Source: Clostridia bacterium (GTDB lineage: Bacteria; Bacillota_A; Clostridia; TANB77; CAG-508). Taken from it: DNA of 5,078 nt. The stretch spans positions 1 through 5,078 of the forward strand of contig JAAWCC010000074.1 in assembly GCA_022792975.1 (NCBI GenBank). Reading direction: 5' to 3'. The translations under genes and the position numbers were made by a program. The notes beneath the pieces are model-generated. The model was given only the letters and a program-made list of their open reading frames with translations, was not told the DNA's origin and did not search any database. This document shows, in pieces, positions 1-5,078 of the stretch (the stretch's first letter is position 1; the number at the start of each line of letters is the position of its first letter).

Positions 1-1268
1 CTTCAGATTGTTTTTCTGAACCAACAATAGGAGAAACCTCTGTTGTTATATCAGCACGTATCATATGTATACTTGGAGCTTTGGCTTTTAGTTTAACACC
101 AAATCTAGAGCCTTGTTTTACCATTTCAGGTTCATCTAATATAAGTTCTTCCATTGAAGGAGTGACAATACCATATCCTTTAGCTTTAACCTCTTCTAAT
201 GCATATGCAATCTTATCATATTCCTTTTTGGTTTGAGCAAGAGAAGTAAGACAAGAGAACAAGTCTCCTTCATCAGAAACATTAACACCTGTCATTTCAG
301 TTAGAATTTGGTAGAACAATTGCTCTTTTAGAGAAATATTAATGCTAACATTACCATTTCCAAGATTGATTTCACTAAGTGTTGTATTTGAGATTACTTC
401 TGTTGATTTAACTAAACTTAAACTATCATTAACTTGCTTCAAAACAGAAATATTACTAAAAGCAGTCTTTATTTCAGCAAAAAGCTCTTGCTTAAGCCAA
501 TGTTCATCAGGTAAGCACAAGGTCCAACTTGGAAGGGAAATATTCATTTGTTCAATTGGAAATTCATAAAGAAGTTTACCAAATATATCATTGATATTTT
601 CAATAGAAAGATTAGAACAGTCAGTTGGAAGTACAGAAACTCCATATTTATCTTCTAATTTCCTAGCAAGCTCTGCTGCTTCAATTGAATCTGGATCTTC
701 GCTATTAAGAACTATAACAAAAGGCTTTTTTAGTTCTTTTAATTCAGAAACAACTCTTTCCTCTGCCTGTATATAATCTTCTCTAGGAATATCAGTTATA
801 CTTCCATCAGTTGTAATTAAAATACCAATTGTAGAATGCTCAGAAATGACTTTTGCTGTACCTAGTTCTGCTGCAGTTTCAAAAGGGATTTCATCCTCGG
901 ACCAAGGTGTTTTAACCATTCTCGGAACATCATCTTCTAAGTATCCAATAGCGTTATTCACAAGATATCCGGACACAATCAACCAGTCTTGTTTTAAATC
1001 GGATATTATCGCCTAAAGTAATTTCAATTGCTTCGTTAGGCACAAATTTGGGTTCAGTTGTCATTATTGTCCTTCCAGCAGCACTTTGGGGTAATTCATC
1101 TTGGGCTCTTTCCTTTTTATATTCGTTTTCAATGTTTGGAATGACAAGTAAGTCCATGAAACGTTTAATAAAGGTAGATTTTCCGGTTCTGACAGGACCC
1201 ACGACGCCAATATATATATCGCCATCAGTTCTAGACCTAATATCCTGATATAAGCTTACATTTTCCAT
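1..1268 (-). CDS. spoIVA: Stage IV sporulation protein A (spore coat morphogenetic ATPase), partial, with one +1 frameshift site
   Basis: SpoIVA is the ATPase that polymerises on the forespore surface in the mother cell and forms the basement layer on which the spore coat assembles. Numbered from the Met at 1268, the product has a Walker A motif GPVRTGKS (residues 24-31, K30), the segment AQDELPQSAAG, the sensor region TIMTTEP (T70, T71) and a Walker B-like LVDCVGY (D97). These fall at the same positions as in Bacillus subtilis SpoIVA. Later family blocks are also present: HSTIG, ITTDG, EERVVSELKE, LPSW, GYGIVTP, LDEPEMVKQGSRFGVKLKA and APSIHMI. About 422 codons are visible; the family length is near 490, so roughly 70 C-terminal residues lie off the left edge. 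The frame breaks once, after Val99, where one extra C precedes the GGA of Gly100; beyond it the frame is open to position 1. An ATG at 1271 is an equally possible start (MMENV); 1268 matches the family start. Identity is sure; the frameshift's meaning is discussed separately. Confidence 0.95.
969..972 (-). other. +1 frameshift site CGGA before Gly100 of spoIVA
   Basis: On the coding (minus) strand the codons run GAT TGT GTC, then CGG ATA in the zero frame. Without one C (either of the two at 971-972) they run GTC GGA TAT CTT, giving the conserved Walker B segment DCVGY. Read without a shift, the protein would end 4-5 codons later (VRISCE then stop), before most of the protein. Confidence 0.88.
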
Positions 1269-1277
1269 CATTTTTAA

Positions 1278-1282
1278 CCTCC
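1278..1282 (-). promoter_or_regulatory. Ribosome binding site of spoIVA
   Basis: GGAGG on the minus strand lies 6 bases before the ATG at 1271 and 9 before the ATG at 1268. Both spacings work, so the site does not decide between the two adjacent start codons. Confidence 0.8.
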
Positions 1283-1314
1283 ATAATAAATGTTTGTACA
1301 AGTAACTTTACTAA

Positions 1315-1343
1315 TTTATATTAAAAACAAAGGTCAAATATTA
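1315..1343 (-). promoter_or_regulatory. Possible sigma-E-type promoter of spoIVA
   Basis: In Bacillus, spoIVA is transcribed in the mother cell by sigma-E RNA polymerase. On the minus strand TAATATT (1343-1337) fits the sigma-E -35 pattern. Fourteen bases later AATATAAA (1322-1315) is a partial match to the CATA-type -10. It would give a leader of about 40 bases ending in the GGAGG site. The -10 lacks the usual first C and the region is AT-rich, so chance similarity is quite possible. Confidence 0.35.
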
Positions 1344-1381
1344 CAAAAATACAAAAAAACTTTAACTTAAATTTTCTTGCC

Positions 1382-1410
1382 TTGATAAGATAAACTAAAT
1401 ATTGTATAAT
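1382..1410 (+). promoter_or_regulatory. Sigma-A promoter of the flavoprotein-yigZ operon
   Basis: TTGATA (1382-1387) and TATAAT (1405-1410) are separated by 17 bases: a perfect -10, one mismatch from the -35 consensus and ideal spacing. Transcription would start near 1417, close to or just at the ribosome binding site, giving a very short leader of about 20 bases. It points away from spoIVA, so the two units are divergent. Confidence 0.82.
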
Positions 1411-1416
1411 ATATCA

Positions 1417-1424
1417 AAGGAAGG
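1417..1424 (+). promoter_or_regulatory. Ribosome binding site of the flavoprotein gene
   Basis: AAGGAAGG precedes the ATG at 1436 by 11 bases. It is purine-rich but less perfect than the GGAGG sites of the other genes. It supports 1436 as the start, as does the family's beta strand (MKVLVV) beginning directly there. Confidence 0.55.
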
Positions 1425-1435
1425 AAAAAGAAATA

Positions 1436-3316
<1,881 letters not shown>

Positions 3317-3390
3317 TGCTTAAAATAAGCAAAAAAATCAAGCAATATTTAAAAAAAATAACAAAAAAATTAAAAAAATCGCAAAATCTA

Positions 3391-3419
3391 TTGCCAAAAT
3401 ATGGAAAAAGATATATAAT
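3391..3419 (+). promoter_or_regulatory. Sigma-A promoter of spo0A
   Basis: TTGCCA (3391-3396) and TATAAT (3414-3419) are spaced by 17 bases, close to an ideal vegetative promoter. The predicted start near 3426 falls inside the palindrome at 3423-3443. No good match to the Spo0A box (TTGNCGAA, either strand) or to a sigma-H promoter was found by eye in the 150-base spacer. Confidence 0.75.
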
Positions 3420-3422
3420 TTG

Positions 3423-3443
3423 AATTGTAAAAAATTTACAATT
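3423..3443 (+). repeat. Perfect 9-bp palindrome upstream of spo0A
   Basis: AATTGTAAA and TTTACAATT are exact inverted copies separated by AAA, overlapping the predicted transcription start of spo0A. It could be a repressor operator or a 5' hairpin in the leader. Because it is followed by TTTTT it could also act as a weak terminator for yigZ. The stem has only two G-C pairs, so the operator reading seems more likely than the terminator one. Confidence 0.5.
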
Positions 3444-3450
3444 TTTAGTT

Positions 3451-3457
3451 AAGGAGG
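3451..3457 (+). promoter_or_regulatory. Ribosome binding site of spo0A
   Basis: AAGGAGG lies 10 bases before the GTG at 3468. It is a near-perfect Shine-Dalgarno sequence and the only one near the start, so it selects the GTG as initiation codon; no in-frame ATG lies between. Confidence 0.85.
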
Positions 3458-3467
3458 AAAAATATAA

Positions 3468-4286
3468 GTGAAAGACAAATTGTCAATTTTGGTAGCAGAT
3501 GATAATGTTGAATTTGCAAGAACTTTAACAAACTGTATCGAGCAAGAGGAAGGAATGGAGGTTATAGGAATTGCACAAGATGGTATGGAAGCTGTAGATA
3601 TGATAAACAATATAAAACCAGATGTTGCAATTTTAGATGTGATTATGCCACATTTGGATGGTTTAGGAGTATTAGAAAGAATACAAAATTCAGAGCTTGA
3701 TAAAAAACCACTTTGTATAGTTTTATCAGCAGTTGGTCAGGACAAGATAACAACAAGAGCAATAGAATTAGGAGCACAATACTATGTTGTAAAACCCTTT
3801 GATATAAACCTGCTGATAAGAAGAATAAAGGAATTAAAATTCTATAAACCAATGACCTTCAAGAATACAGGAATAAGCAGAGAATACAAAGCACCATATA
3901 TAGACATAGTACCAGATAAAAGGAAAGAGGTAGAAAACTTAGAAGCATTAGTCACAAATATTATTCATGAAATAGGGGTACCTGCACATATAAAAGGGTA
4001 TCAATATTTAAGAGAAGCAATAATGATGGTAGTAAATGATATAGATATAATAAACCAAATAACAAAACAGCTCTATCCAGAAATAGCTAGAAGATTTAAA
4101 ACGACTCCGTCAAGAGTAGAACGTGCAATCAGGCATGCAATCGAGGTTGCATGGGGAAGAGGAGAGCAAGATACAGTAGAGAGTATATTTGGATACACAG
4201 TGTCAGCAGCAAAAGGAAAGCCAACGAATAGTGAATTTATAGCAATGATTGCAGATAAACTAAGGCTAGAACTTAAATCAGCATAA
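3468..4286 (+). CDS. spo0A: Sporulation transcription factor Spo0A
   Basis: Spo0A is the response regulator that, once phosphorylated, binds 0A boxes and commits the cell to sporulation. The 272-residue product has a receiver domain (about 1-125) with the acidic pair D11/D12, phospho-acceptor D57 in [11 protein letters not shown], switch serine S87 (LSAVG) and K109 in VVKPF. A linker (about 126-155) leads to the Spo0A-specific DNA-binding domain (about 156-270). That domain includes [28 protein letters not shown] and the recognition helix [18 protein letters not shown] (212-229), then GRGEQD and the [15 protein letters not shown] end. Length and all key residues are normal for clostridial Spo0A. 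Translation starts at GTG behind AAGGAGG. The frame is intact and contains no CGG, unlike three other genes here. It has its own promoter and is followed by a strong hairpin, so it is probably monocistronic; the spoIVB gene that often precedes spo0A is not adjacent. Confidence 0.97.
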   Translation: MKDKLSILVADDNVEFARTLTNCIEQEEGMEVIGIAQDGMEAVDMINNIKPDVAILDVIMPHLDGLGVLERIQNSELDKKPLCIVLSAVGQDKITTRAIELGAQYYVVKPFDINLLIRRIKELKFYKPMTFKNTGISREYKAPYIDIVPDKRKEVENLEALVTNIIHEIGVPAHIKGYQYLREAIMMVVNDIDIINQITKQLYPEIARRFKTTPSRVERAIRHAIEVAWGRGEQDTVESIFGYTVSAAKGKPTNSEFIAMIADKLRLELKSA

Positions 4287-4335
4287 TGAAATTTATGGAA
4301 ATATTGTAGAAAATATATAAATTGTGTAAAATGAC

Positions 4336-4382
4336 ACCTCCTTTAGTAGACAGAGTAAATAACTAAGCCTACTAAAGGAGGT
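4336..4382 (+). terminator. Hairpin terminator between convergent genes
   Basis: ACCTCCTTTAGTAG (4336-4349) and CTACTAAAGGAGGT (4369-4382) form a perfect 14-bp stem with a 19-base loop, followed by ATTTTAAT. It lies 50 bases after the spo0A stop and 44 bases from the end of the convergent minus-strand gene, so it may serve both strands. The loop is long and the T tract weak for an intrinsic terminator, so it may instead act by stabilising the mRNA end. Confidence 0.6.
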
Positions 4383-4426
4383 ATTTTAATACTTAAATTG
4401 ATAAAAATTTATAATAAACATAAAAG

Positions 4427-5078
4427 CTAGTATTCTCGAGAAATACGCCTGCTCCAATAAATATCAGTTACAAAATAAAAGGGGCTGTCATTTTTTGGAG
4501 TACCATAAGCTTCAATTAAATGTTTAACTTCCTTTTCAACTATTTTAATAATATCTATATGGTCATTTCCCAGATTAGTTTTAAAAACACTTGTAGGAAT
4601 ATTATTTGGATTATAACCAACACCAACATATATATAATAATTCCCCTTTCTTTGCTTAATCGAAACACAATAATGATTACCGAACAAAAGGGAAAAATGT
4701 ACTCATACATAAACAGTGTGGATTAGTAGGACCACCCTCCCAAACAGAAAAATTATATTTATTAGCAAGTTCACAAAAAGTCCAAGTAAACTGTTCAAAA
4801 TCTTTTTCTAGTTTTACACATTTATCAGTCGTATATTTACCACTTGGATATTTAGCATCAAAAGCCTCTAACTTCATTTTATATTCACTAGTAATATTAG
4901 AAACATTCTCATAAAGTGGACTTAAATGAGATGAAAACTTTTTGGTTTTCAAATTCCAAAATTCCAATATTGCATGATCAGTTAAAATATTTCTTTCCTC
5001 CAATTCTTCAATAAAACTCTTATGATAAACCCTTTCATATTCTTCAAAGGCTTGAATATTCCAAAAAGTATTATAAAA
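4427..5078 (-). CDS. Unrecognised protein, 5' end beyond the window, with one +1 frameshift site
   Basis: No family is recognised. Reading the minus strand from the right edge, one frame is open from 5078 to a CGG TAA at 4682-4677; dropping one C there continues the frame to the TAG at 4429-4427. The joined part encodes about 216 residues. The first half is charged and probably helical (EELEERNILTDHAILEFW, then a lysine/glutamate-rich stretch), without membrane segments or a visible signal peptide. The middle reads WEGGPTNPHCLC and then FPFVGNHYCVSI, followed by a tyrosine-rich, beta-like stretch KGNYYIYVGVGYNP and an end YFVTDIYWSRRISREY. In-frame TTG codons at 5003 and 4687 resemble starts but are probably internal, because the frame is open upstream or the segment joins across the shift. 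The gene converges on spo0A. It may be two adjacent ORFs rather than one frameshifted gene, but the joined reading fits the same CGG rule seen in two recognised genes. Confidence 0.65.
4679..4682 (-). other. +1 frameshift site CGGT in the unrecognised gene
   Basis: Coding-strand codons are CCT TTT GTT CGG TAA. Dropping the C gives GTT GGT AAT CAT TAT TGT GTT TCG, opening a further 84 codons. As at 1634-1639, the zero frame ends at once in CGG TAA. There is no family alignment to confirm the glycine here, so support comes from the frame continuity and from the identity of the motif. Confidence 0.65.

Noticed and set aside
342..776. Plus-strand open frames opposite spoIVA (342-569, 591-776) and another at 1048-1248
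   Set aside because: They are antisense to spoIVA, whose minus-strand frame matches the family along the full length; no start signals or recognisable motifs.
3317..3331. TGCTTA-AAA-TAAGCA hairpin right after yigZ as its terminator
   Set aside because: The stem is only 6 bp and is followed by A residues instead of a T tract on the plus strand, so it cannot work as a normal intrinsic terminator.
3643..3852. Open frame on the minus strand opposite spo0A
   Set aside because: It lies entirely within the well-supported spo0A gene, has no ribosome binding site and has a leucine-rich composition that comes from antisense A/T-rich codons.
4398..4430. Tiny TTG-initiated frame behind the AAAGGAGGT in the hairpin
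   Set aside because: Spacing is 15 bases, too long, the SD is inside a strong stem and the frame is only 10 codons.
4427..4687. Separate small gene starting at TTG 4687
   Set aside because: No ribosome binding site precedes the TTG. The segment joins smoothly to the upstream frame across a CGGT site, so it is better read as the 3' part of a longer gene.

Overview
The window is AT-rich DNA from an endospore-forming, Clostridia-like Firmicute. It carries spoIVA (spore-coat morphogenetic ATPase) and spo0A (master sporulation regulator), with A/T-rich codons and strong GGAGG-type ribosome binding sites. The exact taxon cannot be read from the window.

Layout. Positions 1-1268 (minus strand) hold spoIVA, which runs off the left edge before its last ~70 codons. 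A short divergent intergenic region (about 1283-1435) carries the leader of spoIVA and a clear sigma-A promoter for the rightward operon. Positions 1436-2709 (plus) encode an HI0933/YhiN-type FAD-dependent oxidoreductase. Its last 8 bases overlap the start of a yigZ/IMPACT-family gene (2702-3316). After a very A-rich spacer with a second good sigma-A promoter and a 9-bp palindrome, spo0A lies at 3468-4286. A 14-bp perfect hairpin (4336-4382) separates it from a convergent, unrecognised gene on the minus strand (4427-5078), whose start lies beyond the right edge.

The outstanding observation concerns the reading frames. Three of the five genes (spoIVA, the flavoprotein and the unknown gene) are broken at ten places. 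Every break is the same event: one extra C, on the coding strand, directly in front of a GGN codon, at a glycine that the restored frame or the protein family calls for. At each site the ribosome would meet an in-frame CGG, and moving by four bases (CGGN) restores the frame. With all eight extra bases removed, the flavoprotein becomes a continuous 421-residue protein with every family motif; one removal each restores spoIVA and the unknown gene. CGG is never used as an arginine codon in the corrected frames, while AGA, AGG, CGT and CGA are. CGG trinucleotides that lie out of frame cause no shift. The same codon pairs (ACT GGA, AGT GGA) also occur without the extra C. This is hard to explain as random decay or as a motif-driven sequencing error. 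It suggests that CGGN is decoded as a four-base glycine codon, or that an unassigned CGG triggers +1 frameshifting. yigZ and spo0A contain no such site.

Working together: SpoIVA and Spo0A both serve sporulation. The flavoprotein and YigZ look like a translationally coupled housekeeping pair sitting between them. No tRNA, rRNA, CRISPR array or mobile element was seen.
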